Source of the DNA: Zygosaccharomyces rouxii
Taxonomy: Eukaryota > Ascomycota > Saccharomycetes > Saccharomycetales > Saccharomycetaceae
Length of the DNA stretch: 64,000 nt
Assembly (NCBI RefSeq): GCF_000026365.1
Contig: NC_012996.1
Location: 806,001 to 870,000, forward strand
Reading direction: 5' to 3'
Shown: positions 1 to 11,440 of the stretch, one piece after another
Position numbering within the stretch: position 1 is the first letter of the stretch
How the letters are laid out: each line of letters starts with the position of its first letter
Made by a program: the position numbers and the translations under genes
The notes under the pieces: generated by a model
The model's input: only the letters and a program-made list of their open reading frames with translations
Databases searched by the model: none
Told to the model about the DNA's origin: nothing

Positions 1-1993
1 TATTGTTCATGTCATTGGTCCTGAACAAGGTTTCACTCTACCTGGTACTACTGTGGTTTGTGGTGATTCTCATACTTCTACCCATGGTGCATTTGGTGCT
101 CTAGCTTTTGGTATTGGTACCTCCGAAGTCGAACATGTTTTGGCTACTCAAACAATTATCCAATCTAAATCTAAAAACATGAGAATTATGGTTAAAGGTG
201 ATTTGACTCCAGGTGTCACCTCTAAGGATTTGATGTTACACATTATTGGTGTGATTGGTACCGCCGGGGGTACTGGATCCGTCATGGAATTTGCTGGTAA
301 GGCCATTGAAGATTTATCCATGGAAGCACGTATGTCTATGTGTAACATGTCCATCGAAGCGGGTGCTAGAGCTGGTATGATCAAACCAGATGAGACAACC
401 TTTAACTACGTGAAGAACAAACCATTGGCACCAAAGGGTGCTGAATGGGACAAGGCTGTTGCCTACTGGAAGACTTTGCATACCGATGAGGGAGCAAAAT
501 TTGATCATGAAGTGATCATCAATGCCGCCGACATTGTTCCTACAATCACATGGGGTACCTCTCCACAAGATGCCTTGCCTATTACTGCTTCTGTTCCTGA
601 TCCAGCTGAAGCCAATGATCCTATCATAAAATCCGGTATGGAGAGAGCTCTTGCCTACATGGGATTGACCCCAAAAACTCCTCTGAAGGACATCAAGATT
701 GACAAGGTATTTATTGGCTCTTGTACCAACTCTCGTATTGAAGATTTGAGAAATGCAGCCGCAGTGGTCAAGGGTTACAAGATTGCTGATAATATCAAGA
801 GAGCTATGGTGGTTCCAGGATCTGGTCTAGTCAAGAGTCAAGCTGAAAAGGAAGGTTTAGATCAAATCTTCAAGGAGGCTGGTTTTGAATGGAGAGAGGC
901 TGGTTGTTCCATGTGTCTTGGTATGAACCCTGATATCTTGAGTCCAGAAGAACGTTGTGCTTCTACCTCTAACAGAAATTTCGAAGGTCGTCAAGGTGCT
1001 AAGTCTCGTACTCATTTGATGTCACCAGCCATGGCTGCTGCAGCTGGTATTGCAGGTCATTTCATGGACATTAGAGAATTCAAATACAAGAATGGTGATG
1101 TGCCAAAGGTTTCCATTGGTCAAGAAGAAGAAGACAGGAAATTGCAAGATGCTGTCTATGCTCATGAGGAGGAAGTGCTACAACCTAACGATCTCTCCGA
1201 ATCAATGGCAGAGGAAGAAGTTGATGATATTCCAGTTAATGAACCTGAACGTAAGATTGTGAAGCCCAATGGAAGCTCTGCTCCTCCAGCTGGGTTGCCA
1301 CCATTTTTGACGTTGGAAGGTATTGCAGCACCATTGGAAAAGGCTAACGTTGATACCGATGCTATCATTCCAAAGCAATTCTTGAAAACCATCAAGAGGA
1401 CTGGTCTTTCTGCCGGTTTATTTTACGAATGGCGTTTCGTTAAGGATGCTGAAGGTAAAGAGCAAGCTACTGATTTCGTCTTAAACGTGGATCCATACAA
1501 GCAAGCCAAAATTTTGGTGGTCACTGGTGATAATTTCGGTTGTGGTTCTTCCAGAGAACATGCGCCATGGGCTTTAAACGACTTTGGTATTAAATGTATC
1601 ATTGCGCCTTCATTTGGTGATATCTTTTACAATAACAGTTTTAAGAATGGTATGTTGCCTATCAGAGTGGACCAACAAGTTATCGTGAACAAATTGTGTC
1701 CGTTGGCCAAAGAAGGTAAGCAATTGGTAGTCGATTTGCCAAAGCAGCAAATCTTGTCATCTGATGGTGAGGTTTTGGTCGATCATTTCGATGTGGAAGA
1801 ATTTAGAAAGCACTGTTTGGTCAATGGTTTGGATGATATTGGCCTAACTTTACAAAACGAATCTGACATTTCCAAGTATGAAACTCTACGTAGAGACAAA
1901 TTCTCTTTCTTGGAAGGTGGTTCCTCTAAATTGATTAAACCAGTGAGAGGTACTAAGAAGAGTCCATTTGGTAACAAGGCTCAAGAATGGTAA
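1..1993 (+). CDS. LEU1: 3-isopropylmalate dehydratase (isopropylmalate isomerase), 5' end missing
   Basis: This enzyme isomerises 2-isopropylmalate to 3-isopropylmalate in cytosolic leucine synthesis and needs a [4Fe-4S] cluster. The reading frame is open from base 2, so the gene enters from outside the window; 663 residues remain, and the family is close to 780, so roughly 115-130 N-terminal residues and the Leu3-responsive promoter are not seen. The fragment has the aconitase signature [12 protein letters not shown] near its start and the three cluster cysteines at codons 722 (CTNSR), 905 and 914 (CSMC). A hinge near bases 1100-1290 leads to the LeuD-like swivel domain with [13 protein letters not shown] and [12 protein letters not shown]. 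The fungal protein fuses both halves that are separate in bacteria. It converges on SLA1; in S. cerevisiae LEU1 sits beside PMA1 instead. Identity is very secure. Confidence 0.97.
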   Translation, partial: IVHVIGPEQGFTLPGTTVVCGDSHTSTHGAFGALAFGIGTSEVEHVLATQTIIQSKSKNMRIMVKGDLTPGVTSKDLMLHIIGVIGTAGGTGSVMEFAGKAIEDLSMEARMSMCNMSIEAGARAGMIKPDETTFNYVKNKPLAPKGAEWDKAVAYWKTLHTDEGAKFDHEVIINAADIVPTITWGTSPQDALPITASVPDPAEANDPIIKSGMERALAYMGLTPKTPLKDIKIDKVFIGSCTNSRIEDLRNAAAVVKGYKIADNIKRAMVVPGSGLVKSQAEKEGLDQIFKEAGFEWREAGCSMCLGMNPDILSPEERCASTSNRNFEGRQGAKSRTHLMSPAMAAAAGIAGHFMDIREFKYKNGDVPKVSIGQEEEDRKLQDAVYAHEEEVLQPNDLSESMAEEEVDDIPVNEPERKIVKPNGSSAPPAGLPPFLTLEGIAAPLEKANVDTDAIIPKQFLKTIKRTGLSAGLFYEWRFVKDAEGKEQATDFVLNVDPYKQAKILVVTGDNFGCGSSREHAPWALNDFGIKCIIAPSFGDIFYNNSFKNGMLPIRVDQQVIVNKLCPLAKEGKQLVVDLPKQQILSSDGEVLVDHFDVEEFRKHCLVNGLDDIGLTLQNESDISKYETLRRDKFSFLEGGSSKLIKPVRGTKKSPFGNKAQEW

Positions 1994-2398
1994 TCTTTTT
2001 TCAAATGGATCCATTTCATTATTATAATTATGACGGACGCCTAAGCTAATGCTGTTTGTTGTTTTTTATTTATTATTTATTATTTATATATACATATATT
2101 TATATACTTATGATTTATCAACTATTTATTTCTTTCAACGTAGTATTTTTGAAAGCATTTATAGGTTCTCGAAGCAACTGCCCTGATGTCTCGGTACATT
2201 CTTTATTTTGCATGTTAACATTCTTATTTAGGTTACTTCAACTACCCAAAGATCGATGCAACGACCCTAGCTCATTTGTGTAATTCATAGACAAATTATG
2301 CAACGATTCTTCAATTAATTATACAAGGTTAAAAATGATTGATATTTCTATCAGTATTCAAATTTTGGTTTTTTTCTATTTAGTTTTTTATTCACAAT
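1994..2398. other. LEU1/SLA1 convergent intergenic region
   Basis: This is the 3' flank of two convergent genes. It is AT-rich with TTTATT and TATATA runs typical of yeast 3'-end processing signals. A 75-codon open frame at 2056-2283 is low-complexity and I do not regard it as a gene. Nothing else is visible. Confidence 0.6.
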
Positions 2399-5300
2399 TT
2401 AAAACCCAAACGGATTATCAGGCGTGGCATTAAATAAATTGGCCTGCTTGGCGCCATGCTGTTGAGGTTGCTGTGGCTGCTGAGGACCATTACCAAACCC
2501 AAAACCAGTAGGTTGTGCCTGTAATGGAGCCTGCGATAATGACATGTTTTGCATTCCCTGAGTAGCATTATCGACACCACTGTTAAATGAACTTCCTGGG
2601 AAAGATTGTTGGGGCATTGGTCCACCGGTAAATTGATTTTGAGATCCAAAGTGACCATTTTGTTGGAAACCTCCAGTCATTTGTGGAACTGATTGAACCA
2701 TACCGGGGTATCCGCCAGTACCTTGTGCCCCACTACCGAAGGAAGTTTGGGGAAATCCCCCCGATATTTGTGATCCTCCAAAATTGGTCTGAGGCATCAT
2801 ATTGGCACCACCCGTCATCTGTTGAGCACCAAAGCTGGATTGGGGCATCATGTTCGGACCACCAGTGACATTTGCTCCAAAACTCGTCTGGGGCATCATA
2901 TTACCAGCTCCGGTAAGTTGTGGTCCACCAAAACTTGTCTGAGGCATCATGTTGCCAGTTCCAGTCAACTGTGGTCCACCAAAACTCGTCTGTGGCATCA
3001 TATTGGCGCCACCAGTAACATTTGTACCAAAACTAGTTTGCGGCATCATATTGGCACCACCAGTAACATTTGCGCCAAAACTAGTTTGCGGCATCATGTT
3101 GGCACCACCGGTAACATTTGCACCAAAGCTAGTCTGAGGCATCATGTTACCGCCAGTTCTTTGTAGTGGGATAAGGTTCCCAGTGGGCTGCTGGGGCATG
3201 CCGCCAGTCCGCTGGAAGGGAATAAAACCACCTGTCCCTTGGAAATGCATGGCAGATCCCGTGGCCTGCATGGGCATGGCACTTCCAGTAGGTTGAAGTG
3301 GCAATATACCGCTGCCTGTCTTTTGGACAGGTAGAACTGACCCTAATCTGGGCATGGTACCCCCTGTTGTCTGTAAGGGCATTGAAGCTCCCATAGGTTG
3401 ACTCATGGGTTGAGAACCAAATGTCGTCTGTGGCATCATACCACCGCCAGTAGTACCCATGGAAATCATATTACTGTTCCCCTGTGGTTGCATAGCACCA
3501 CCGGTACCAATGGGGATGAGTCCTGGATTCGTTCTTTGAGGTTGTAACATACTGCCAGTTGTTTGGAAGTTCATTGGCGCCAAACTTGGATTTGTAACCT
3601 GTGGTTTTAAACCACCCGTTGTCTGCAACCCCATGGGCATCAACGCAGAGTTTGTCTTTTGAGGTTGCATCAAACCATCCATGTTCTGATTACCAAAAGT
3701 CGTCTGGGGCATAGCCAATCCACCAGTACGTTGCATGGGCATTAAACCACCGGTTGCGACAGGCATCATGACAAATCCGGTAGTCAGTGGTAACAAGTTG
3801 TTACCTCCAGTCTTGAAAGGATCCAAAGGTTGTAAAGTTGTACCACCAGTTGGAGCTGAAGATAAAGGAGCTGCCTTAGTTTCTCCACCTGTCTTGACTG
3901 GCTCCAAGTCCTTGAGATTGGGTTCAGGAGCTGCAGTAGGTTCCTTCTTCTTGGGTTCCAATGGACGCAAATCGATTAAGTCTTGCATAGAACCAGTGAA
4001 ATTCGAGTTGTTATTCTTATCCAATACGCTGGATTCAGACTTAGCTGCAGGTTTGGAAGTCCAGGCATCATCGTCAGCATTTCGAGTCGCATTAGGGATA
4101 GCTGTTTCAAGAGGAGTCTGTGATGCTTGTGTTGGTTGAGCGACGGCTGCACCAGTAGCTTGAGGAAGAAGATTTTGTGTAAGAGGCGGTGCAGGTGAAA
4201 CATCTGCATTTGAAACTTTGAGGGATCCATCAGGTTGTGAGAACATTCCACCAGTAGCTTGTCCTTGAGGCAATTTAGGTTCTCTGTCAAATTTCTTGTC
4301 CAAGTACTTCATCACTCTTACAATGTCACCTTCACGCAAACCCAGAGTTCTCAACATAGGTTCATTAATGTCTTTCATCATATCTTCGGTAATCTTTTCT
4401 CTTTCAAAATTGATGGTATATCTTTGGCAATTGTTAACGTCAACACCGCAGTTGAGGAAAAATTCGAACCAATCGTATTGAGGTTGATAGTTTAGTGTCA
4501 TTGTATTGGTACCACCAGTTGTCTGTGGTCTTGGAGGTTTCGCAGGTTTTTTTTCAGTCAACTCCTGCATTCTAGTTCTTTCCTCATCTAACAGTTCTCT
4601 CGCCTTTCTCAATTCCTCTAATTCCTTTTCTCTCAAATATCTATCACGTTCTTCATCATCTTGATCTCTCGTAGATCTCTTCCTTTTTTCGTCAGAACCT
4701 TCCGAACTCCTAGATTTGAATTTATCCAAACTGAACCCTGTTGTACGTTCCACATAGACTAAGTCTTCATCAGACAGTTTTCCAGCAGCCACTGCAATCT
4801 TCACACCGTTAGCCTTATGTAAATGAATTTTACCCTCTGTGCATCCAATGAACTGAGCCTCCACTTTAAAGGTATTAGATCTATCGGCCCATATACGTGT
4901 TTTCTTTGGATCAGGAAATTGACTTTTGGAGGTACTACCAGATGAAGATTTTTTAGCAGACATGGAATTGGATCTTCTTCTATCCGTGTTTCTCCTTTCG
5001 TTACTAACACTATTTAGGCTTTGAGCTTCATCGTCTTTCCAGCTACCGCTTTCACTGCGTCCATGGTTGCGTGCATGACTGCCGTTCTTTAATCTTTCCC
5101 TTTCTCTATCCCTTTCTTTATGACTAGCTTGCTTAGCATTTTGTTTGGCATTGTATTTGTCCGTATTACCTGTAATCTTTCTCAATGAACCAAAAAATCC
5201 ACTGCTACTACTTTTTTCCTTAACAGATTCCAGGCAATCTGCTGGAACTATACCTCTTTGACCATTAGACACTAGTTCGCATAACCACCAATCTCTTGAT

Positions 5301-6577
5301 TTCTTATCGTTGATAATATAGACCACTTGGCCCTGCCTTACGGTCAATTCATCATCGGCTTCAGCTCTAAAATCGTGAACAACGTTGGCTTCTTTCTTTG
5401 GTTTAGAAGCTTCTTCAATTTCACGGATACCTGGATCTCTTTGTGCACCTTTGTATTCACCTAGAATAGACATAATCTCGTTACAAGTATCAGTACTACC
5501 GGCATGAAGTTCTAAACTTCGGTAAGGCTTCACAAACTCCAAAAAGATGTGCTTTTTTTCATTATCGTAGGTAGTCAGGTTATCGATGGTCCATTCTTCG
5601 TGAGGTCCATCACTAGGTTCAAAATATATCTTGCTACCACCAACGGTCAATTTACATTTTTTCTTTTTACGGCCATCTACTTCAGCGATACTCCAAGTGT
5701 GATGATCGGATGAATTTAGACCCATATCATTGTATCCGCCACCATAATTGTCATCTTCATAGTCATCTTCACTTTCAACTCTCCGTCCTAGGCGGTAATC
5801 ATCTCTTTCAGTTCCTGCACCTGCTAATCCACCTAAGCTAGGACCTCCCCCAGTTGAGGTGGGCCTTACAGGTTTAGGGGGTGGTGGTAACTCCTCATCT
5901 TCATCTTCATCTACTCTGTCTCTAGGCCTAGAAGGCAATGGGGGCTCCTCTTCATCCCTCATAGGTGGTAATGGAGGTTCAGGTAAAGGTGGTTCTTGAT
6001 CTCTTGGTCTTTTTGGTAATGCTGGAGTGACATCTTCGGGTTCTCTGCCAGGACGTTGAGGTTGAGGTGGAGGTGGTAATTCATCTGCACCAGCAGGTGT
6101 CATAATTGGAGGTGCAATTGGTGTTGGCCCCGGAGGCGCTATTGGTGCTGGTGCTGGTGCAGCCGCCGGCGTTGTTGGTGCTCCCTGAGCAGGTTCCACA
6201 TAATTACCAGGGATAAATCCGTATGCACCCGATGACTTCGATTGAACCAGTAACCAATCTTGATCTTGATCATCAAAAAGATCGAATAATTCGTTTTCTA
6301 GAAACGTAATTTCTTCGTCAGGGTTTTGAGCCTCCTCGTAATCATAAAGGGCCCTGACAGTACCAATTACATTTGCAGGTTCGACGTAATTGGAAGGAAC
6401 TAAACCAGTTGGCTCCTCAGCATCTAATCCTATTACTCTTTTCTTTACAGTCCACCATTCATCAACATCACTTTTCTCTAAAAGGTACAAAATATCATCT
6501 TCTTTTATCGCCAATTCTTCATCAGTTTGAGGCTCATAGTCGTAAAGAGCCTTAACGACCCCAATGAATACTGTCAT
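2399..6577 (-). CDS. SLA1: Actin cytoskeleton and endocytic adaptor protein Sla1
   Basis: Sla1 links cargo, clathrin and the Arp2/3 activator Las17 at cortical actin patches during endocytosis. The 1392-residue protein is somewhat longer than the S. cerevisiae one (1244). Two SH3 domains stand at the N-terminus (about 5-68 and 71-131, each ending in NYVEPA), followed by a long proline-rich stretch ([17 protein letters not shown]). A third SH3 lies near 395-455, the SHD1 cargo-binding domain (begins [18 protein letters not shown]) near 560-625, and the SAM-like SHD2 near 725-790. The last 500 residues carry many QxTG-type repeats (such as FIPFQRTGG), the target pattern of Ark1/Prk1 kinases, and a tandem MMPQTSFG array. 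The protein ends in NPFGF, an NPF-type motif. SLA1 is YBL007C in S. cerevisiae, next to LDB7, here interleaved with chromosome VII genes. Confidence 0.96.
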   Translation of the reverse strand: MTVFIGVVKALYDYEPQTDEELAIKEDDILYLLEKSDVDEWWTVKKRVIGLDAEEPTGLVPSNYVEPANVIGTVRALYDYEEAQNPDEEITFLENELFDLFDDQDQDWLLVQSKSSGAYGFIPGNYVEPAQGAPTTPAAAPAPAPIAPPGPTPIAPPIMTPAGADELPPPPQPQRPGREPEDVTPALPKRPRDQEPPLPEPPLPPMRDEEEPPLPSRPRDRVDEDEDEELPPPPKPVRPTSTGGGPSLGGLAGAGTERDDYRLGRRVESEDDYEDDNYGGGYNDMGLNSSDHHTWSIAEVDGRKKKKCKLTVGGSKIYFEPSDGPHEEWTIDNLTTYDNEKKHIFLEFVKPYRSLELHAGSTDTCNEIMSILGEYKGAQRDPGIREIEEASKPKKEANVVHDFRAEADDELTVRQGQVVYIINDKKSRDWWLCELVSNGQRGIVPADCLESVKEKSSSSGFFGSLRKITGNTDKYNAKQNAKQASHKERDRERERLKNGSHARNHGRSESGSWKDDEAQSLNSVSNERRNTDRRRSNSMSAKKSSSGSTSKSQFPDPKKTRIWADRSNTFKVEAQFIGCTEGKIHLHKANGVKIAVAAGKLSDEDLVYVERTTGFSLDKFKSRSSEGSDEKRKRSTRDQDDEERDRYLREKELEELRKARELLDEERTRMQELTEKKPAKPPRPQTTGGTNTMTLNYQPQYDWFEFFLNCGVDVNNCQRYTINFEREKITEDMMKDINEPMLRTLGLREGDIVRVMKYLDKKFDREPKLPQGQATGGMFSQPDGSLKVSNADVSPAPPLTQNLLPQATGAAVAQPTQASQTPLETAIPNATRNADDDAWTSKPAAKSESSVLDKNNNSNFTGSMQDLIDLRPLEPKKKEPTAAPEPNLKDLEPVKTGGETKAAPLSSAPTGGTTLQPLDPFKTGGNNLLPLTTGFVMMPVATGGLMPMQRTGGLAMPQTTFGNQNMDGLMQPQKTNSALMPMGLQTTGGLKPQVTNPSLAPMNFQTTGSMLQPQRTNPGLIPIGTGGAMQPQGNSNMISMGTTGGGMMPQTTFGSQPMSQPMGASMPLQTTGGTMPRLGSVLPVQKTGSGILPLQPTGSAMPMQATGSAMHFQGTGGFIPFQRTGGMPQQPTGNLIPLQRTGGNMMPQTSFGANVTGGANMMPQTSFGANVTGGANMMPQTSFGTNVTGGANMMPQTSFGGPQLTGTGNMMPQTSFGGPQLTGAGNMMPQTSFGANVTGGPNMMPQSSFGAQQMTGGANMMPQTNFGGSQISGGFPQTSFGSGAQGTGGYPGMVQSVPQMTGGFQQNGHFGSQNQFTGGPMPQQSFPGSSFNSGVDNATQGMQNMSLSQAPLQAQPTGFGFGNGPQQPQQPQQHGAKQANLFNATPDNPFGF
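2743..3155 (-). repeat. SLA1: Tandem [12 protein letters not shown] coding repeat in the Sla1 C-terminus
   Basis: Eight copies of a 15-17 residue unit ([16 protein letters not shown] and variants) recur every 48-51 bases. On the + strand the block GGCATCAT recurs with that period. Three neighbouring copies are almost identical, which suggests recent unit turnover. Unit lengths are multiples of three, so copy-number change keeps the frame. Confidence 0.85.
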
Positions 6578-6964
6578 CTATGCAGAAAAGCTCCCGTATT
6601 CGATCGATCTTTCCTAAATCTCCTGAGATCAATTTCCAACGGTAGGGCCTTTTTCGGAGAAGGAAATGCAAAACTTCGAAACACTAGAATAGGACAGAAA
6701 TTGCTATCTTGCAATTGACACTATGGATGTCCTAATGGATTGCAGGAACCAAATATCCTTTGCAATATGTGCTATTAATTAAAGGATTACCTGTTACTAC
6801 AAAGTACGCTTAGTATCCTACGCCGAAGGTGCTATCATTTTCTGTTGTAAAAGGGGAAGGAGAAACAACAAGGGACGGGTAACACCTTTCGTGGGGCGTT
6901 ATAATACAGGGGGAAATACTGAAGATTTAGCCGCCGAACTACATTCCTATAAACATGGAAAATA
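6578..6964. other. SLA1 promoter and MPO1 3' flank
   Basis: This 387-base interval lies upstream of SLA1 and downstream of MPO1. Short open frames here lack family resemblance. I see no RNA gene, long repeat or clear factor site. Confidence 0.5.
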
Positions 6965-7474
6965 TTATCTTGAAGTTTCTTCTTTAATGTCTCTGTCCAG
7001 CTCAGCTTGAAGCTGTTTGTAGAATCCCAACTTGAACAGCACTTCGAAAAGTACAAAGTAGGGGGCAGTCACTAAACTTTGAATTAAATTGTCTATTATG
7101 GCTGGTCTACAATGTTCAAAATAGCCATGACCAATGAATTGAACGATCCAACCCATTACGAACAGTGACACTTCCTGGTATGCATGTAGCCGAATTTTAC
7201 CATTGTCTAGTGACCAGTTGAGTACAGCTAGTAGCAAAGATGCAATGAGTCCCGGCACGAAGCAGAGAAGCACGTAGTGAAGGGCAAAAACAGTCGTTAG
7301 AACATTTGTTAACGTTATGCCATGACCCAAGGGAATGCGATGAGCCATGCAACATGTACTAAACAGAATTGTGGGGACAAAGACCATATGTATAAGAACG
7401 TTGGTCTTCTCACGATGGTATAGTTTATATTGTTTTAGCTGAGCCTTTAAATCTAACTGATTATGGAACATCAC
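6965..7474 (-). CDS. MPO1: 2-hydroxy fatty acid dioxygenase, DUF962 family (YGL010W-like)
   Basis: Mpo1 is an iron-dependent dioxygenase of the ER membrane that shortens 2-hydroxy fatty acids by one carbon in the breakdown of phytosphingosine. The 169-residue product is near the S. cerevisiae length (174). It opens with the family motif QYKLYHREKTNVLIHMVFVP, followed by hydrophobic segments, and carries the second conserved histidine block FIGHGYFEHCRPAIIDNL and the end motif APYFVLFEVLFKLGF. The histidines in the first and second blocks are the likely iron ligands by family knowledge. The start chosen is the first methionine; a second methionine follows immediately. Gene order relative to SCL1 and ERG4 matches S. 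cerevisiae chromosome VII. Confidence 0.93.
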   Translation of the reverse strand: MMFHNQLDLKAQLKQYKLYHREKTNVLIHMVFVPTILFSTCCMAHRIPLGHGITLTNVLTTVFALHYVLLCFVPGLIASLLLAVLNWSLDNGKIRLHAYQEVSLFVMGWIVQFIGHGYFEHCRPAIIDNLIQSLVTAPYFVLFEVLFKLGFYKQLQAELDRDIKEETSR

Positions 7475-7979
7475 TATGCGTAATCCTGGCGTGTCATATA
7501 CTGTTTTCTTGTTCTTTTGATTTGTTAAGATGAGATATGATGGGCTTATGGCTATGTGGAAGGAGAGAGAGGCATTGTGTTGTGCGGTGACACCTCATCG
7601 AATAAGGACAATGTAACCCCTAAGGAATGATAAACAGCAAAATTGTTGGACTGGGGTAGAAGTAGAAAATGGAAAGGGTATTGTATTTTCCATTGGTCTT
7701 GAGCTTACCTGGTGTATTACATTACAATGACCCAAAGTTCGCTTATGTAGGGAACAATATCATGTGGAATTCGTGTTTACTAGTACTTAAGATGACACTA
7801 CTAATTTAGCTGTCCCAAGTTATACGATATCCCATATCTTGGTGAGATCTGAGACATGCTTATACTGCTTAAGGAGTACATTAGATAACTACCCGTTTTC
7901 CACGTCCCTCGTTACATATTTGTACATGACTTTAAGTGCTGCTTATATATACATATAAATTCCCAGGTCTATCAGATAA
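7475..7979. other. MPO1 upstream region, 5' of tRNA-Phe
   Basis: About 500 bases without an open frame of note. It holds the MPO1 promoter and the 5' flank of the tRNA gene, including a TATATATA-like stretch just before the tRNA (about 7944-7957). No other structure is seen. Confidence 0.5.
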
Positions 7980-8070
7980 GCGGATTTAGCTCAGATGGGA
8001 GAGCGCCAGACTGAAGAAAAACTTCGGTTGAGTTATCTGGAGGCCCTGTGTTCGATCCACAGAATTCGCA
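7980..8070 (+). tRNA. tF(GAA): tRNA-Phe(GAA) with an 18-base intron
   Basis: The sequence folds as a cloverleaf: acceptor GCGGATT pairs with AATTCGC before the discriminator A, the D-arm contains TAGCTCAGATGGGA (A box), and the T-arm contains GTTCGATCC (B box). The anticodon GAA is at 8013-8015. The intron, 8017-8034, starts right after position 37 and pairs with the anticodon through CTTC. Mature length is 73 nt. It closely matches S. cerevisiae tRNA-Phe, including the intron position. Splicing needs the Sen complex, whose SEN34 subunit is encoded at 26.8 kb. Confidence 0.98.
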
Positions 8071-8073
8071 TTA

Positions 8074-8079
8074 TTTTTT
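8074..8079 (+). terminator. RNA polymerase III terminator of tRNA-Phe
   Basis: A run of six T lies four bases after the tRNA 3' end, followed by more T-rich sequence; this is the normal Pol III stop. Confidence 0.8.
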
Positions 8080-8297
8080 ATTTTTATTATGTAATCCATT
8101 GAAAGCATTGAGGACACCGTCAGTACTCCCGAAGAATCTCTAATAATTTAAATGAGATTGTCGATAAAATTCAACCGACCATTTAGGACTACTTCCAATA
8201 TAAACATAGTTTAATATTTCAGTAGTGTATATTAGTCACTATCTACGATTGGGTTTTTTTCCCAGTGTACTTTATCCTAGGTCCCTTGTTATAAGGT

Positions 8298-8306
8298 TTT
8301 GCCACC
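8298..8306 (-). promoter_or_regulatory. PACE element (Rpn4 site) upstream of SCL1
   Basis: TTTGCCACC is the exact reverse complement of the proteasome-associated control element GGTGGCAAA bound by Rpn4. It lies about 58 bases before the SCL1 start, the usual position in proteasome promoters. Confidence 0.8.
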
Positions 8307-8363
8307 TCTAACTACAATAGTGGTATTCAATCCATTGAATAGATCCATAATATCCAATTAATA

Positions 8364-9125
8364 ATGTCTGGTGCTGCTGCTGCTTCTGCTGCAGGTTATG
8401 ATAGACATATTACTATCTTTTCACCCGAAGGTCGTCTTTACCAAGTAGAATATGCCTTTAAAGCTACGAATCAAACAAGTATAAATTCATTAGCAATTAG
8501 AGGTAAAAATTGCTCAGTTATAATAAGTCAAAAGAAAGTCCCTGATAAACTTTTGGATCCATCGACGGTTTCTTATATTTTTAAAATTTCCAAGACAATT
8601 GGTATGGTTATTAATGGGCCAATTCCTGACGCTAGAAATGCTGCATTAAGAGCAAAGGCGGAAACAGCTGAATTCAGATATAAATTTGGTTATGACATGC
8701 CCTGTGATGTACTTGCGAAGCGTATGGCAAATCTATCTCAAATTTATACACAAAGAGCTTATATGAGGCCATTAGGAGTTATTCAAACTTACGTCTCTGT
8801 AGATGAGGAACAGGGCCCATCCATCTATAAATCTGATCCTGCTGGTTACTTCGTCGGTTATAAGGCAACTGCAACTGGGCCTAAGCAACAAGAAATTACA
8901 ACAAGACTAGAAAATTACATCAAGAAGACACCATCACAAGATTACATGCAAGAGGAATCTTGGGAAAAAGTGGTTGAATTCGGCATTACAACATTGACAG
9001 ACTCTTTAGGTACAGAATTCTCCAAGAAAGATTTAGAAGTCGGTATTGCGGTTCCAGATAATTTCTTTACATTGACTCCAGATGAAATAGAGGAAAGATT
9101 GGTGGCCATTGCAGAACAGGATTGA
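8364..9125 (+). CDS. SCL1: 20S proteasome alpha-1 subunit
   Basis: This is a structural subunit of the outer ring of the 20S proteasome. The 253-residue product is the family length (252 in S. cerevisiae). It begins with the alpha-subunit signature [21 protein letters not shown] (residues 11-31), which gates the pore and places the protein in the alpha class, with no propeptide or catalytic threonine. The Ntn-hydrolase fold follows, with family blocks such as [17 protein letters not shown] and [11 protein letters not shown] perfect PACE element upstream predicts Rpn4 control. The next gene, LDB7, converges on it. Synteny is with YGL011C. Confidence 0.97.
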   Translation: MSGAAAASAAGYDRHITIFSPEGRLYQVEYAFKATNQTSINSLAIRGKNCSVIISQKKVPDKLLDPSTVSYIFKISKTIGMVINGPIPDARNAALRAKAETAEFRYKFGYDMPCDVLAKRMANLSQIYTQRAYMRPLGVIQTYVSVDEEQGPSIYKSDPAGYFVGYKATATGPKQQEITTRLENYIKKTPSQDYMQEESWEKVVEFGITTLTDSLGTEFSKKDLEVGIAVPDNFFTLTPDEIEERLVAIAEQD

Positions 9126-9182
9126 GTAGATAACCTTTTTTTTTTCTTTTTAGTATGCTATATTATATACATAAAAGGTGCA

Positions 9183-9794
9183 TTAGCGTTTACTATTACA
9201 ATCGTGCTTTCTCAAACGGTGCATACGGTGAGATCCACTAAATTTCGTACCGCATTTCTTGCATACAAGTGATTTTTTTACAGCTGAACCCGACGATGCA
9301 TGCGGTTCATTATGATTACTGCTGTTGTTGTTGTTGACATGGGTAACGGTAGATGGTAAAGCCGTGGCACGTCTGAAGTTATTGGCTACAAACATATCGT
9401 AAATCTGTAACGCATCTTCACATTCTAGGGACTTATGGAAATAGTGTGCAAAATCTATACTAGAAAGTGATTCCAATTGTCTTCTAGGTACGTATCCACC
9501 CAATAAAGTATGACTTAAATCATAACTTGCATTAGAGGCCTCATCTAAGTCAACTTTACCCCCCAAATATCCATGTACGGTAACTTTCTTTCTTTTAGTC
9601 TCTTCATTAGTGGTATTGGGCAATTTTTCAGCTTGTTTGTTATGGAACTCAGCTTTAACTAATTCTTGTAGTTCTGGATGGCTTAAGCTAACATCTTGAG
9701 ACCGTTCAAATGATGCAAGACCGGCTATCACTTCGTAATAAGTTCTCCTTTTGGGCAACTGAGAATTCATCACCTCCATACTACCTTTTTTCAA
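9183..9794 (-). CDS. LDB7: RSC chromatin-remodelling complex subunit Ldb7
   Basis: Ldb7 is a small accessory subunit of the RSC chromatin remodeller in the nucleus. The 203-residue product is slightly longer than S. cerevisiae Ldb7 (180). I recognise it by position (YBL006C, beside SLA1 YBL007C in S. cerevisiae) and by its pattern: an N-terminal RRTYYEVIAGLASFERS block, a central SLSSIDFAHYFHKSLECEDALQ-type helix region, and a C-terminal zinc-binding end CKKCGTKF-x5-HRLRKHDC that resembles a single C2HC finger. A polyasparagine/serine linker precedes the finger. Three in-frame methionines lie within the first nine residues, so the exact start is uncertain. SFH1, another RSC subunit, lies at 61.9 kb. 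Confidence 0.85.
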   Translation of the reverse strand: MKKGSMEVMNSQLPKRRTYYEVIAGLASFERSQDVSLSHPELQELVKAEFHNKQAEKLPNTTNEETKRKKVTVHGYLGGKVDLDEASNASYDLSHTLLGGYVPRRQLESLSSIDFAHYFHKSLECEDALQIYDMFVANNFRRATALPSTVTHVNNNNSSNHNEPHASSGSAVKKSLVCKKCGTKFSGSHRMHRLRKHDCNSKR

Positions 9795-9881
9795 CTACCT
9801 TTAATTTTTCAATACTGCGATGACTCGTTTGATACAGTTGGTTACATGATTTAAAAGTATACACCTTGCAAGGAAATGGAT

Positions 9882-9889
9882 ATCACGTG
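9882..9889 (+). promoter_or_regulatory. Candidate Cbf1 E-box upstream of LDB7
   Basis: ATCACGTG matches the RTCACRTG consensus of Cbf1, 88 bases before the LDB7 start. It is a short motif and could be chance. Confidence 0.35.
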
Positions 9890-9991
9890 GTGGTGATAGT
9901 ATTGGTGGTAATAGTAATAATATTTAATACTTTTAAAACTATATTGTCTTTTATATTACTGCAACATCCTCTGGAGGTTATTCAATTATAT

Positions 9992-11440
9992 CTAAAAGAT
10001 ATATGGGATGAAAGTGTAAGGACAGTGTTGACAGTAAGTGTCCCAGTCCTTACCATACTTCTTCTTACATTTGGCTTGATCTCTGGTGGCTCTGTGAACC
10101 AAGACCACGAAGAAGAAAATAGGGAAGAACCATGGGAAAATTGAATTGAAGCCACAAGATAGCGCCCACACTAGAGATTGAACCCAGTCTACAGTGTAGT
10201 GAATTTTTCTGGCGTATCTGTACCAACCGTCAATCAATAGATAAGAACCATTAGAAGTGACCATATACTTAGGATTGTTCAAAACTTGGTAAGGCAAAAA
10301 TGGGAAAGTCTTTCTTACACGTTTATCACCAGCCATTTGCTTTCTAAACGAATTCTTTTGACCATTGGTGGTATCGAAGAAATAGTAGGCGGTTAACAAT
10401 GTCAAATATAGTGAGATGTTGTAACCCGTAGACCATTGGTATTCAGATGGATGGTGGTAGTACAAGTAAAGGGTACAGTGACAGTAAGTGTAAGGAACGC
10501 CTGCAATGTTCCAGAAGATTAACATAAATCCAAATTTTTCGTAAGCCATATCCCAAGTTGGAACGATTAATTCTTCACCTTTGGCACAGGCATTGGCATA
10601 TAACCAATGAGCTAGCATGACAACACCTAATTGTGGAGTTACATAACCGTAGGTTTCGTACTGCTTCAAACAAGCTCCCAATGTAATGTAGAAGAGTGTA
10701 AACCATGGTAAGCGCACTTCAAAGAACATCTTTAAATCCAAAATGCCCCAACGTGGATTCAATGGGGCACCCATAAAGATGTCATAAATTGGATTACCAG
10801 TCATACGGTGATAATCCTTGGAGATTAACATTGTCCATAAGTATAGGCCAATGGAAAACGCAAATCCAGAAATGATAGCACACGTCATGATTTGGCCAAA
10901 AATCTCAATAATTGTATACAATTTGAACAATCCAGAAGCATGAAGCGTTAGGATTAAAACCGTGGAGGTATAAAGAGTCCACATTGCATTACAGTAATAG
11001 GGCAATTGTTTATTCTTTAAATGGGTTAAAGGTTGACCTTTAGTCCAAACACCAGGCAAAGTATAGTAGAAGAAGATTTGGAAAGCCCAAAATGTTAGAA
11101 AGATTGTCCATGCATACTTCGTGGGGACACCATTCTCGAGGAATAATTGGTAAAGATGTTTAACGAATTGACACCATGATTCACCTCCTGCTGGCCATGC
11201 TGGATACCCGTGGTAAAATTCAGCACTAATCCACATGTAATACATTAGTAAAGGAAATCCGATCATCATACCAAGAACACCTGGGGTTCCACCAAATTCA
11301 TATTCAATTTCTTCAGGTTTAAGCCATTTACCTTGTGGTAAAAAATTGGCAGCCTTAGTAGACTTCTCAGTCTGAGGAATCTTTTCTGGAGTAGCCATAC
11401 TATTAAGATTGTCCCTTACTACTCTTTGAATTGATTCCAA
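9992..11440 (-). CDS. ERG4: C-24(28) sterol reductase
   Basis: Erg4 catalyses the last step of ergosterol synthesis, reducing the C24(28) double bond with NADPH in the ER membrane. The 482-residue protein (473 in S. cerevisiae) has many hydrophobic segments starting near residue 55. Its end has the ERG4/ERG24 family signature: [19 protein letters not shown], then [18 protein letters not shown] and [14 protein letters not shown]. The first 40 residues are polar and cytosolic. An AR1/Upc2-like site lies 57 bases upstream. The gene is YGL012W in S. cerevisiae, next to PDR1, with the X1 gene inserted between them here. Confidence 0.96.
   Translation of the reverse strand: MESIQRVVRDNLNSMATPEKIPQTEKSTKAANFLPQGKWLKPEEIEYEFGGTPGVLGMMIGFPLLMYYMWISAEFYHGYPAWPAGGESWCQFVKHLYQLFLENGVPTKYAWTIFLTFWAFQIFFYYTLPGVWTKGQPLTHLKNKQLPYYCNAMWTLYTSTVLILTLHASGLFKLYTIIEIFGQIMTCAIISGFAFSIGLYLWTMLISKDYHRMTGNPIYDIFMGAPLNPRWGILDLKMFFEVRLPWFTLFYITLGACLKQYETYGYVTPQLGVVMLAHWLYANACAKGEELIVPTWDMAYEKFGFMLIFWNIAGVPYTYCHCTLYLYYHHPSEYQWSTGYNISLYLTLLTAYYFFDTTNGQKNSFRKQMAGDKRVRKTFPFLPYQVLNNPKYMVTSNGSYLLIDGWYRYARKIHYTVDWVQSLVWALSCGFNSIFPWFFPIFFFVVLVHRATRDQAKCKKKYGKDWDTYCQHCPYTFIPYIF

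Noticed and set aside
2056..2283. 75-codon frame between LEU1 and SLA1
   Set aside because: Low-complexity start (Tyr/Ile/Phe runs from TTTATA repeats), convergent 3' flank, no family resemblance.
9866..10144. 92-codon frame on the + strand with hydrophobic segments
   Set aside because: Overlaps the conserved 3' end of ERG4 on the opposite strand and the LDB7 promoter; its hydrophobicity mirrors the antisense codons.
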